From positions 310,001 through 374,000 of the forward strand of contig NZ_JAGIOA010000001.1 in the NCBI RefSeq assembly GCF_017876435.1: DNA of 64,000 nt, written 5' to 3'. Under the pieces are notes generated by a model. It was not told where the DNA came from. It did not search any database and saw nothing but the letters and a program-made list of their open reading frames with translations. The position numbers and the translations under genes were made by a program. The DNA comes from Microbacterium phyllosphaerae (GTDB lineage: Bacteria > Actinomycetota > Actinomycetes > Actinomycetales > Microbacteriaceae). This document shows positions 9,259 to 16,849 of this stretch, piece after piece; the stretch's first letter is position 1; each line of letters opens with the position of its first letter.

Positions 9259-9950
9259 GCGCCCACCCGCTCACGCGCGGTCGCGAATCCGAGAGTGCGA
9301 GTGCAGATCGTGGCGGCCACCGCGGCGAGCGCGGGCATCGACATCCAGGCCACTGCGCCGATCACCGGAAGAGATGTGGCGAGCGCCGCGAGAGCGGCGA
9401 GCAGCAGCCAGACGAGCGCGAGGTGGGGGCGCTGCAGGACGATCCGTGCGGCGGCGAGTGCGAATGCTGCACCGCGCAGCGGAGAGTCCGCCAGGAACCC
9501 CGCCGCCACGACGATCGAGGCGACCACGGCGGCCACGGCCGCAGCGCCCAGCAGCACACCGGCATCCGCTCCGAGCAGGGCGATGTCGTAGCCGAGGACG
9601 AGCACCGCAGCGCTCAGCGCGAGCGCTGAGCCCCAGCGGTGGCGCACGGCGTCCGCGAACCCGCGCCAGAAGATCCGAGCGACGTGCGGCTCGGAGTCGA
9701 GGAGGGCCGCGGCTGCGCGGATCAGTCCGTGCAGCGCCGGGGCGACGGGCAGCACTGCGGCCGCGCCGAACCAGAGCGCGATGTGAGTGGCCTGCCATCC
9801 GACGAGAGCCTGGAAGGCGAGCATCGGCACGACGCACGCGACGAACGACAGCGATACGAGGAAGTACCGGAAGGCGCCCAGCAGCAGCGTCGCGATGACG
9901 CCGTCGTAGCCCAGCAGGCGACCGAGGCGAGAGGAGGTGACGGTGCTCAT
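9255..9950 (-). CDS. DUF624 (YesL-like) membrane protein
   Basis: 231 residues, starting at an ATG that overlaps the permease stop (GGATGAGC). It is almost entirely hydrophobic, with about five to six membrane helices (for example FLVSLSFVACVVPMLAF and a long Ala/Val/Leu segment around residues 120-150). The family is widespread in sugar-ABC-transporter operons of Firmicutes and Actinobacteria, usually right after the second permease gene, as here. A role as an accessory membrane component of the transporter or of glycan degradation is assumed from context; no biochemical function is established for it. Confidence 0.75.
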   Translation of the reverse strand: MSTVTSSRLGRLLGYDGVIATLLLGAFRYFLVSLSFVACVVPMLAFQALVGWQATHIALWFGAAAVLPVAPALHGLIRAAAALLDSEPHVARIFWRGFADAVRHRWGSALALSAAVLVLGYDIALLGADAGVLLGAAAVAAVVASIVVAAGFLADSPLRGAAFALAAARIVLQRPHLALVWLLLAALAALATSLPVIGAVAWMSMPALAAVAATICTRTLGFATARERVGA

Positions 9951-10873
9951 CCCTTGACCGCCCCGACCGACATGCCCTTGATGAAGTAGCGCTGGAACGC
10001 CGCGAAGATCGCCACGGAGGGGACGATCGCGAGGATCGCGCCCGTGTAGATCAGCTGCCACTGCGAGGTGAGCAGGCCCACCATGCGGTTGATCGCGACA
10101 TTGATGGTTCCCGCCGACGACGAGTCGAGGAACACCAGGGGGATGAAGAAGTCGTTCCACAGACCGAGCGACTGGATGATCACGAACGCCGAGGTCACCG
10201 GCAGCAGCATCGGGAAGACGATGAGCCAGAAGGTGCGCAGGCGACCTGCGCCGTCGACGTGTGCGGCCTCCTCGACCTCGATCGGGATGCCCTTGATGAA
10301 GCTGCAGTAGAGCAGGATGCCGAAGCTCGCCGCCCCGCCGAGGTGCACCAGGATCACCGAGAGCAGGGTGCTGTAGAGGCCGACGTCGTCGAACCCCTTC
10401 ACCAGCGGGATCATGCGCACCTGGAACGGGATCATGAGCCCGGCGATGAACAGCACGTACAGGAAGCGCGAGGTGCGGCCTCCGATGCGCTCGATCCCGT
10501 AGGCCGCCATCGGCACGATGATCACCAGCATCACGACCGTACCGACCGTGATGATGAGCGTGTTCAGCACCGCCTCGAGGAAGTCGGTCTGCTGGAACAG
10601 GGCCACGTAGTTGTCGAACGCGAAGGAGGTGGGCAGACCCATCGGATCCTTCGTGATCTCGGCGTAGGAGCGGAAGGAGTTCAGCAGCGCGTAGATCACG
10701 GGCGACGCGACGATCAGCACCAGGATGCTGAGCACCACCATCACGACGATCTCGCCGACCGACCACTTCTTCTTCTCGCGGCGCACGCGCGGCGCGCGGG
10801 GGATGCGGGCGATGCCCGCCGGTCGGGCCTCGGGCTCGATCTTCATGGTGACCTGGGTCATCGTCTCGGTCAT
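9947..10873 (-). CDS. Carbohydrate ABC transporter permease (CUT1, second permease)
   Basis: 308 residues from an ATG overlapping the preceding permease stop (ATGA). After a charged N-terminal tail (RREKKKWS) there are six membrane helices. The cytoplasmic EAA loop reads EVEEAAHVDGAGRLRTF with the conserved Gly, which contacts the ATPase, and the C-terminus RYFIKGMSVGAVKG is typical of MalG-type subunits. It forms the channel with the other permease. No ATPase gene accompanies it, so a shared MsiK-type ATPase encoded elsewhere is expected. Confidence 0.9.
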   Translation of the reverse strand: MTETMTQVTMKIEPEARPAGIARIPRAPRVRREKKKWSVGEIVVMVVLSILVLIVASPVIYALLNSFRSYAEITKDPMGLPTSFAFDNYVALFQQTDFLEAVLNTLIITVGTVVMLVIIVPMAAYGIERIGGRTSRFLYVLFIAGLMIPFQVRMIPLVKGFDDVGLYSTLLSVILVHLGGAASFGILLYCSFIKGIPIEVEEAAHVDGAGRLRTFWLIVFPMLLPVTSAFVIIQSLGLWNDFFIPLVFLDSSSAGTINVAINRMVGLLTSQWQLIYTGAILAIVPSVAIFAAFQRYFIKGMSVGAVKG

Positions 10874-11781
10874 GCCTGGATCTCCCTCTTGCGCATGTAG
10901 GCGTTCGCGGCGACGGTGCTCACGATCACCACGAGGAAGAGCACGACGGCGGCGGCCGATCCGAACCCTGCTCGGTACTCGCCGAAGCCGACCTTGTAGA
11001 TGAAGAACGCCATGGTCTCGCTCACGAACCCGGGGCCGCCCGAGGTGAGCACGAGCACCTGGTCGAAGATCACCCAGCCGGCGATCATCGCGAGCGTCAT
11101 GTTGACGGTGACGGCACCGGCGATCATCGGCCACGTCACGTTCCAGAAGACCTTCGCCCCGCTCGCGCCGTCGATGCGCGCGGCCTCGATGAGCTCCTGC
11201 GGCACGGACTGCAGGTTCGCCAGGTAGATCAGGGTGGTGTTGCCGCCCAGGGTGAAGCAGGTGATGAAGAGGATGACCCAGATCACGATGCTGCTGTCGC
11301 CCAGCCAGTCGCGGGCCCAGTCGGGCAGACCCAGGTCTCGGAGCACCGTGTTCACAGAGCCGAAGTTGTAGTTGAGCAGGTACTTCCAGATGGTCGCCAT
11401 GATGAAGGCGCTCACCAGGGCCGGCAGATAGACCGCCGTGCGGAAGAACCCCTGCGCATGGTTGAGCTTGTCGAGCATGAGAGCCACGGCGAGCGAGATG
11501 ACGTTGATGACGAGCGCTGAGCCGAGCCCGAGGATCAGGGTGTTGCGCACCGCGTTCCAGAAGCGGCCGCTCGCGACGATGTCCTCGTAGTTCCGGATGC
11601 CGATGTACTCGTAGCCGTCGCTGATGCCGTCCCAGTCGGTCAGGCTCAGCTGCAGCGTCTGCAGCGAGGGGACGATCACCATCAGGAGGTAGATCACCAG
11701 GGCGGGGACGACGAACCCGAACATCGCCAGACGCCCTCGTCCGAATCGTGGTCTCGCTCTGACCTCGGTGTGTGCACTCAT
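10870..11781 (-). CDS. Carbohydrate ABC transporter permease (CUT1, first permease)
   Basis: 303 residues. The ATG at 11781 is chosen because AAGGAGAG lies 5 nt upstream; an in-frame ATG at 11802 would place that site inside the gene. There are six membrane helices and the EAA loop QELIEAARIDGASGAKVF. It pairs with the following permease as the MalF/MalG-like channel and sits directly downstream of the binding-protein gene, in the usual order of binding protein, permease, permease. The likely substrate is an oligosaccharide from the glycan handled by the downstream hydrolases. Confidence 0.9.
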   Translation of the reverse strand: MSAHTEVRARPRFGRGRLAMFGFVVPALVIYLLMVIVPSLQTLQLSLTDWDGISDGYEYIGIRNYEDIVASGRFWNAVRNTLILGLGSALVINVISLAVALMLDKLNHAQGFFRTAVYLPALVSAFIMATIWKYLLNYNFGSVNTVLRDLGLPDWARDWLGDSSIVIWVILFITCFTLGGNTTLIYLANLQSVPQELIEAARIDGASGAKVFWNVTWPMIAGAVTVNMTLAMIAGWVIFDQVLVLTSGGPGFVSETMAFFIYKVGFGEYRAGFGSAAAVVLFLVVIVSTVAANAYMRKREIQA

Positions 11782-11851
11782 GTTCTCTCCTTGATCGATC
11801 ACCGCTCGTCGGAGCCGGGGCGCGGTCTGTTCCGCGCCCCGGCGTCGCGAC

Positions 11852-13198
11852 TCAACCGGCTGCGGCGACCTGTGCGTCGAGCTCCGCCTGGACCTTCGCG
11901 ATCGTCTCGTCGATCGTGGTCTGGCCGTCCTGCATCTCGATGCGCGACTGCCGGAAGAAGGTGTTCACCGAGCTGAACGTGCTCAGCGTCGGGGCGTTCT
12001 CGTACCAGACGAGGTTCGGGTTCTCGAGAAGAGCGAAGAAGTCGTCCGCCCCCGGGATGGTGTCGTTGCGCGTCACCTCGTCAGCCTTGAGGATGTTGGG
12101 CGAGATCCATCCGCTCTCCTCCATGAGGTTCGCGGCATCCACCGAGTAGAAGTAGGTGAGGAACTCGACGGCGGACGCGTACTCGTCGTCGTTCTCCGCC
12201 GCCTGCGACGAGATCGCGAGACCGCCGGCGGTATCGCCGATCACGCTGTTCTTGAGGACGTTGAGCTTGCCGTCTTCGTCCGGGATGATGAACAGCCCCG
12301 CGTCGAACTCGGGATCGACCTTGTTGATGTCCATCAGGCGGCCGAGGCCCGCCGACGACGTGGCCATCACAGCCTGCTCGTTCACGAGGAGCGTGGTGGT
12401 CTGCGCATCCGCGGTCGACTGCCAGCCCTCGAGCACGTAGTCGTCCATGATCATCTTCAGCTCCTCGAGAGGAGCCTTCAGATCCGCGACGGAGGCGTCG
12501 CCCGCGGCGGCCGCGTTCCAGAAGCCGCCCTCGTCGCTGTACTCGGCGAAGGTGGGCGCCGCCAGCGGCTTCCACAGCTGGTCGGAGGGCCAGACCTCCG
12601 CGGCGGCGGTGGCGAGCGGCACGTCTCCGTTGGCCTTGATCTCGTCGAGCAGGTCGATGAAGTCGTCGTAGGTCTCAGGCACCTCGAGGTCGTGATCCTT
12701 GAAGTAGGTCTTGTTGTAGACGATGTTCATACCGAGCTCGCCGTTGAGCGCGCTGTACGGCACCGTGTAGACGTTGCCGTCCTCCGCCGGGGCGAATGCG
12801 TCGGGCTCGAGCAGTGCCGTGACCTCGTCGGGCACCGGGGCGAGCTTGCCCGCGTTGACGTAGGTGAGCGTGTCGCGCATGTCGACGACGGCCGGCCAGT
12901 TGCCCGTGGCATCCACGGTCTTGAGCGCCGTCGCGTAGTCGGAACCGGCCGGCAGCGGATCGAGCTTGACCTCGGTGGTGTCGCTCTGCTCGTTGAACGC
13001 CGTGACGACCTGGTCGACGACGCCGTTCCAGGTCTCGTCTCCCGTGGCGTAGAGGAAGCGGATCGTGGTCTTGTCTCCCGACGCTGCCGCGTCGCCGCCG
13101 CCGCCCGCGCATCCGGCGAGCGCGAGAGCAGAGGTCGCGAGGCCCGCGGTCACCAGCAGGAGGCGGCTTCGTGCCGTCCGCGTCATTGCGTTGTGCAT
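11852..13198 (-). CDS. Extracellular sugar-binding lipoprotein of an ABC transporter (CUT1)
   Basis: 448 residues from an ATG preceded by AAGGGAGATC. The N-terminus has Arg residues, a hydrophobic stretch and the lipobox ALAGC, so the protein should be lipid-anchored outside the membrane. The rest follows family 1 solute-binding proteins: YNKTYFKDHDLEVPETYDDF near residue 160 and a C-terminal FRQSRIEMQDG helix region. It is the first gene of the locus and would capture the oligosaccharide for the two permeases. A LacI-family-like half-palindrome lies about 57 bp upstream of the start codon. Confidence 0.9.
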   Translation of the reverse strand: MHNAMTRTARSRLLLVTAGLATSALALAGCAGGGGDAAASGDKTTIRFLYATGDETWNGVVDQVVTAFNEQSDTTEVKLDPLPAGSDYATALKTVDATGNWPAVVDMRDTLTYVNAGKLAPVPDEVTALLEPDAFAPAEDGNVYTVPYSALNGELGMNIVYNKTYFKDHDLEVPETYDDFIDLLDEIKANGDVPLATAAAEVWPSDQLWKPLAAPTFAEYSDEGGFWNAAAAGDASVADLKAPLEELKMIMDDYVLEGWQSTADAQTTTLLVNEQAVMATSSAGLGRLMDINKVDPEFDAGLFIIPDEDGKLNVLKNSVIGDTAGGLAISSQAAENDDEYASAVEFLTYFYSVDAANLMEESGWISPNILKADEVTRNDTIPGADDFFALLENPNLVWYENAPTLSTFSSVNTFFRQSRIEMQDGQTTIDETIAKVQAELDAQVAAAG

Positions 13199-13254
13199 GT
13201 GATCTCCCTTGATTCGTGCCGGACTCTCGTCGGCTACACCGACGGTAGCCGACG

Positions 13255-13268
13255 GGATAGCGGTTTCC
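13255..13268. promoter_or_regulatory. Possible LacI-family operator upstream of the sugar-binding protein gene
   Basis: On the minus strand the sequence reads GGAAACCGCTATCC, an imperfect palindrome with the central CG and flanking A/T typical of LacI/CcpA-type operators. It lies in the only sizeable intergenic space of the locus, so it is where a repressor would act. No regulator gene for this locus is in the window; it may lie beyond the left edge. Confidence 0.4.
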
Positions 13269-13327
13269 AAGCACTTTTTGTAACTAGTTGCACTTTACTC
13301 GGGAACTCGCGAGAATCAACCCTGGCG

Positions 13328-13362
13328 ACGTTCGGCGCGCCCGGAAACCGTGCGCCGAACGT
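13328..13362 (-). terminator. Hairpin downstream of corA
   Basis: An 11-bp perfect inverted repeat (acgttcggcgc / gcgccgaacgt) with a 13-nt loop lies 18 nt beyond the corA stop. There is no T run, so it may be a weak or Rho-assisted terminator separating corA from the sugar locus. Confidence 0.5.
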
Positions 13363-13379
13363 GCGGATATCGCTGGCGA

Positions 13380-14396
13380 CTAGAGCCAGCCCTTGCGTTT
13401 GAACGCCCAGTACAGGCCGAAGCCCATCCCGACCATCAGGGCGATCGCCATGGGATAGCCGAGCGCCCAGTGCAGCTCGGGCATGTGATCGAAGTTCATG
13501 CCGTAGACCGTTCCGACGAGGGTGGGCGCGAACAGGATCGCCGCCCAGCCCGAGATCTTCTTGACCTCGTCGTTCTGACGGATGCTGAGCTCCGTCATCC
13601 TGGTCATCTCCTCGTTCTGGCGCCGCGCGACGATCGTCGACTCGACGGTCAGCGCGTTGTCCAGCACAGTGCGGAAGGTGTTCGCCCGCTCCGAGACCCG
13701 CAGCGTGTGGTCGAGCACGTCCCGCAGATATCGCTGCAGCTCCTCGTCGACCTGGTACTTCGCCGAACCGCGCAGGAGGGCGTCGAGCATCCCCGCCAGG
13801 GGTTGCACCGCCCGCTGGAAGTCGATGACCTCGCGCCCCAGCTCGTAGATGCGCTGCGTCGCGTCGACACCGTCTTCGAAGAGCTGGCTCTCGATCTCGT
13901 CGATGTCGTTCTCGAGCCCGGCGAGCACCGGTGCGTATTCGTCGACGACCTCGTCGAGGATCGCGTAGAGCACGGCCTCGGGGCCGAGCTTCAGCAGTGT
14001 CGGGTCGCCCTCGAGCCGGCGGCGCACACGACCGAGATCAGGAGACTCCGCATGCCGGATGGTGACGACGAAGTCCTTGCCGACGAGCACATGGATCTCG
14101 CCGAACTCGACCTCCTCGGACTCGTCGAGATAGCGGGCCGAGCGCAGCACCATGAACAGCACATCGTCATAGCGCTCGAGCTTGGATCGCTGATGACCCG
14201 AGAGCGCGTCCTCGACGACCAGGGCGTGGATGCCGAACTCGTCGGCCACCTCGCGGATCTCGGCCTCACTCGGACGGTACAGCCCGATCCAGCTCAGCCC
14301 ACCGCGCTCGCGCATCGCCTCGAACGTCTCGCTCAGGCTGTGGGGATTCGCGGTGCGGACGCCGTCGACGTAGATCGCGTTGTCGATGATGGCCAT
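13380..14396 (-). CDS. corA: CorA family magnesium/divalent cation transporter
   Basis: 338 residues, a normal length for CorA. The start ATG has GGAAGGAGC upstream. A large soluble alpha/beta N-terminal domain is followed by a long stalk helix and two C-terminal membrane helices. The selectivity signature GMN is present (TVYGMNFDHMPEL near residue 298), and the protein ends in the basic cytoplasmic tail KRKGWL. It would form a pentameric channel for Mg2+ (possibly Co2+ or Zn2+) in the plasma membrane. It lies 49 bp behind the lipoprotein gene and is separated from it by a small hairpin, so it may have its own promoter. Confidence 0.92.
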   Translation of the reverse strand: MAIIDNAIYVDGVRTANPHSLSETFEAMRERGGLSWIGLYRPSEAEIREVADEFGIHALVVEDALSGHQRSKLERYDDVLFMVLRSARYLDESEEVEFGEIHVLVGKDFVVTIRHAESPDLGRVRRRLEGDPTLLKLGPEAVLYAILDEVVDEYAPVLAGLENDIDEIESQLFEDGVDATQRIYELGREVIDFQRAVQPLAGMLDALLRGSAKYQVDEELQRYLRDVLDHTLRVSERANTFRTVLDNALTVESTIVARRQNEEMTRMTELSIRQNDEVKKISGWAAILFAPTLVGTVYGMNFDHMPELHWALGYPMAIALMVGMGFGLYWAFKRKGWL

Positions 14397-14415
14397 CGGC
14401 GCTCCTTCCCTCGGG

Positions 14416-14436
14416 TCGGGTCGCTGGGCGACCCGA
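14416..14436 (-). terminator. Small hairpin between the beta-lactamase-like gene and corA
   Basis: The sequence tcgggtcg-ctggg-cgacccga forms an 8-bp stem with a 5-nt loop in the 49-bp intergenic gap. It could attenuate read-through into corA; no clear T run follows. Confidence 0.35.
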
Positions 14437-14445
14437 CGCCCGGCG

Positions 14446-15729
14446 TCACCCCTCGGGAGGAGCGACGCAGGTGATCGCGGAGTCCGTGATCGTCTTGTGG
14501 TACTGCTCGGCGGTGAACGGCAGGCCGAAGTCGGGAGCCGTCTCGCCCTCGGCCGCCGGAGCCTTCGACGCGATCGCTGCGAGCTCCCACGAGAGGTAGG
14601 CGGCGGTCGATCCCCCGGTCGTCGAATCGTTCAGCGACACCGCGACCGTGAAACCGGTCTCCGGATCCGAGAAAGCAGCCGTCTGGTACCCGGGAGTCCA
14701 TCCGAACTGACCGACCATCGAGCCGACGAGCAGCGCGCCGCCGGTCGCCTGGTACCACGACGGCGACTTGTCGCTCACGGGCAGCGGAGCGCCGAAGCGG
14801 TCAGGCTCCTCCTTGGTGCGCAGCGTCTGGGCGGCCTCGGCCTGTGCGTAGCGGCCGAGGTCCTCGATGGTCGAGACGACCCCGGAGTCGGTGTATCCGG
14901 TACTGGAGGAGATCTTGGTGGTGTCGACAGGGGCGGCGCAGTTGTATCCGCCCTCGACCGCCGTCAGGTAGTGACCGTTCATGACCGGTCCGGTCGACGG
15001 CGCAGCGGCCGCGGCCGACGGCAGCGACGTGTTCGTCAGTTCGAGCGGCTCGGTCACGTACTCGGCGATCAGCTCGGAGGCCGTCATCCCCGACGCCCGC
15101 TCGAGCGCGAGGCCGAGAACCAGGTAGCCCGCATCGGAGTTGCGGTAGGTGGTGTGCGCGGTGCCACGGGCGGCACCGAGACCGTACGAAGCGAGTTCCA
15201 GCGGAGCCCACACACGTTCGGGGGTGGTCATCCACGCCGACTTGACCGTCTCCTCGGAGGATCCGGCCCCGCTCGTGCTGTTGCACAGGTCGAGCAGCGT
15301 GATGTCCTTCATGTCCGCGACACCCGAGACGTACTCCGGCACGAGGTCGTCGAGGTCGACGACGCCGTCGTCAGCCAGTCCGTACAGCACGTCGCAGGTC
15401 ATCAGGCGGGTCACGTCTGCGACGCGGAAGGCCATGTCGGTGCTGATCTCGTCACCGGCGCCCGGCTTCTGCGTCCCGATCCCCGTGACCCAGCTGCCGC
15501 TCCACGGCACCCACACTCCGACGACCGCTCCGGACGCGCCCGTGGCCGTGAGCGCGTTGGTGACGGCGGCCTCCATCGCGGCGACCGTGTCGTCGGGCAG
15601 AGCACCGTCGGCCTGCGCCGGCGGCTCGTAGGTGAAATCGGACTCGGCTGTGCACCCGGTGAGGAAGAGCCCGAGTACGGCGACGCTGGCCGCTGCTGCG
15701 CGGAACCTGCGCGACGAGAGAAGCTGCAT
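14446..15729 (-). CDS. Beta-lactamase/penicillin-binding-protein-fold lipoprotein without the catalytic Ser-Lys
   Basis: 427 residues with a lipoprotein signal (hydrophobic stretch, then LFLTGC). The fold is that of serine beta-lactamase-like (class C/DD-peptidase) proteins: FRVADVTRLM near residue 100, then the family's usual DDGVVDLDDLVPEYV, the second motif TYRNSDAGYLVLG (Y-x-N), and GQFGWTPGYQT in place of HxGxxPG. The active-site motif, normally SxTK or SxxK after FR(I/V)(A/G), reads DVTR here, so nucleophile and general base are both missing. It is therefore probably not a hydrolase; a binding or regulatory role at the cell surface is possible. No frameshift is apparent. Confidence 0.8.
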   Translation of the reverse strand: MQLLSSRRFRAAAASVAVLGLFLTGCTAESDFTYEPPAQADGALPDDTVAAMEAAVTNALTATGASGAVVGVWVPWSGSWVTGIGTQKPGAGDEISTDMAFRVADVTRLMTCDVLYGLADDGVVDLDDLVPEYVSGVADMKDITLLDLCNSTSGAGSSEETVKSAWMTTPERVWAPLELASYGLGAARGTAHTTYRNSDAGYLVLGLALERASGMTASELIAEYVTEPLELTNTSLPSAAAAAPSTGPVMNGHYLTAVEGGYNCAAPVDTTKISSSTGYTDSGVVSTIEDLGRYAQAEAAQTLRTKEEPDRFGAPLPVSDKSPSWYQATGGALLVGSMVGQFGWTPGYQTAAFSDPETGFTVAVSLNDSTTGGSTAAYLSWELAAIASKAPAAEGETAPDFGLPFTAEQYHKTITDSAITCVAPPEG

Positions 15730-15818
15730 GAAAGGGAACCCCCGGAAGACGTGTCTCCCGAGTCTAGAACGCCGATCCTGAAAGAACGCATCGCCTGCAC
15801 GCGTTTAGGGTGATCAGC

Positions 15819-16133
15819 ATGCCCCACATCTTCGATGCCGACGTCGTCTCCGCGATCCTGCGCCACATGAACGGCGACCACACCGACGACAACCTGCTGA
15901 TCGCCCGCGCCTTCGCGCCGGCGGAGGGAGGCGAGATCTCGGATGCCGTGATGACGGGCCTCGACGGCGACGGCGGAGTCTGGCAGATCACCCGAGCAGA
16001 TGTCGCGTCCGAGCTGCGAGTGGCCTGGCCCGGCGGATCCATCACCGAGCGGCCCGCTGTGCGCCGCGAGGTCGTCGCGCTGTACGACCTCGCCTGCGAG
16101 AGACTCGGGGTCGAGCCGCGCCCGCACGCGTGA
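15819..16133 (+). CDS. DUF2470 domain protein (heme-related)
   Basis: 104 residues. The ATG at 15819 follows AGGGTGAT, a good ribosome site; a GTG three codons upstream (15810) is the alternative. The sequence matches the DUF2470 fold seen at the C-terminus of heme-utilising HugZ-type proteins: IFDADVVSAILRHMNGDHTDDN at the start, with the characteristic MNxDH, then an RVAWP region. It stands alone here, 54 bp ahead of the heme oxygenase gene, which supports a role in heme or iron use. The DtxR-like box lies downstream of it, so only the heme oxygenase gene need be iron-controlled. Confidence 0.8.
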   Translation: MPHIFDADVVSAILRHMNGDHTDDNLLIARAFAPAEGGEISDAVMTGLDGDGGVWQITRADVASELRVAWPGGSITERPAVRREVVALYDLACERLGVEPRPHA

Positions 16134-16160
16134 CGGTCTGAGAACCCGGGGTTTCGCCAG

Positions 16161-16177
16161 AGGTTAGGCAACCCTTA
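16161..16177 (+). promoter_or_regulatory. IdeR/DtxR iron box at the heme oxygenase promoter
   Basis: AGGTTAGGCAACCCTTA matches the DtxR/IdeR consensus AGGTTAGSCTAACCTAA at 14 of 17 positions. It overlaps the space between the -35 and -10 regions, so an iron-loaded repressor bound here would block transcription of the heme oxygenase gene. Confidence 0.75.
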
Positions 16178-16181
16178 CACT
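16176..16181 (+). promoter_or_regulatory. -10 element (TACACT) of a leaderless heme oxygenase transcript
   Basis: TACACT ends exactly 6 nt before the ATG, and no ribosome-binding sequence lies between them, so transcription should start at or within a base of the start codon. Confidence 0.6.
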
Positions 16182-16187
16182 GGGCAC

Positions 16188-16835
16188 ATGTCCGAGATCC
16201 TGTCCTTCTCCGCCGCCCTCCGTGAGCGCTCCTCCGGTTCGCACTCGCGCAGCGAGGGCGCAGGCTTCATGTCCGACCTGCTCAAAGGCGAAGGATCGCG
16301 CGAGGACTACATCGCGCTCGTCGCGCAGCACTACTTCATCTACGAGGCGCTCGAGTCTGCGGGCGACCGCATGCGCCAGGACGCCGTGGCATCCGTCTTC
16401 ATCAGCGACAAGCTGACCCGCCTGCCCGCGCTGGAGGCCGACCTCGAGTTCCTGCTCGGCGCCGACTGGCGCGACGAGATCGTCGCGCTGCCCACCACGC
16501 AGCGCTACGTCGAGCGCATCCGCCAGGTCGGCGCGACCTGGGCCGGTGGCTTCGTCGCTCACCACTACACGCGTTACCTCGGCGACCTCTCCGGCGGCAT
16601 CTTCATCGGGCGCGTCATGGCTCGCCGCTTCGGCTTCGAGACCAACGGCATCGGGTTCTACCTCTTCGATGACATCGCCGATCCCGCCGCGTTCAAGGAC
16701 GTCTACCGCGAGCAGCTCGATGCGGCCCCGTGGGACGACGCCGAGCGGGAGCGCGTGATCGACGAGGTCCTCCTCGCCTACCGCTTCAACACGGAGCTCT
16801 TCGAGGACCTCGACCGCGCTCGCGTCGCCGCCTGA
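16188..16835 (+). CDS. hmuO: Heme oxygenase (biliverdin-producing)
   Basis: 215 residues, the usual size of bacterial HmuO. His19 in SGSHSRSEG followed by GFM is the expected proximal heme ligand, and the distal helix reads YTRYLGDLSGG, with the conserved GDLSGG that lets the helix kink over the heme. It would cleave heme to biliverdin, CO and iron in the cytoplasm, needing an electron donor encoded elsewhere. It is controlled by the DtxR-type box upstream and is probably translated from a leaderless mRNA. It ends 14 bp before the convergent helicase gene. Confidence 0.95.
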   Translation: MSEILSFSAALRERSSGSHSRSEGAGFMSDLLKGEGSREDYIALVAQHYFIYEALESAGDRMRQDAVASVFISDKLTRLPALEADLEFLLGADWRDEIVALPTTQRYVERIRQVGATWAGGFVAHHYTRYLGDLSGGIFIGRVMARRFGFETNGIGFYLFDDIADPAAFKDVYREQLDAAPWDDAERERVIDEVLLAYRFNTELFEDLDRARVAA

Positions 16836-16849
16836 GAGGCATCCGCGGC

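Noticed and set aside
15810..15818. GTG start for the DUF2470 protein
   Set aside because: The AGGGTGAT ribosome site lies at this GTG, and fits the ATG at 15819 better.
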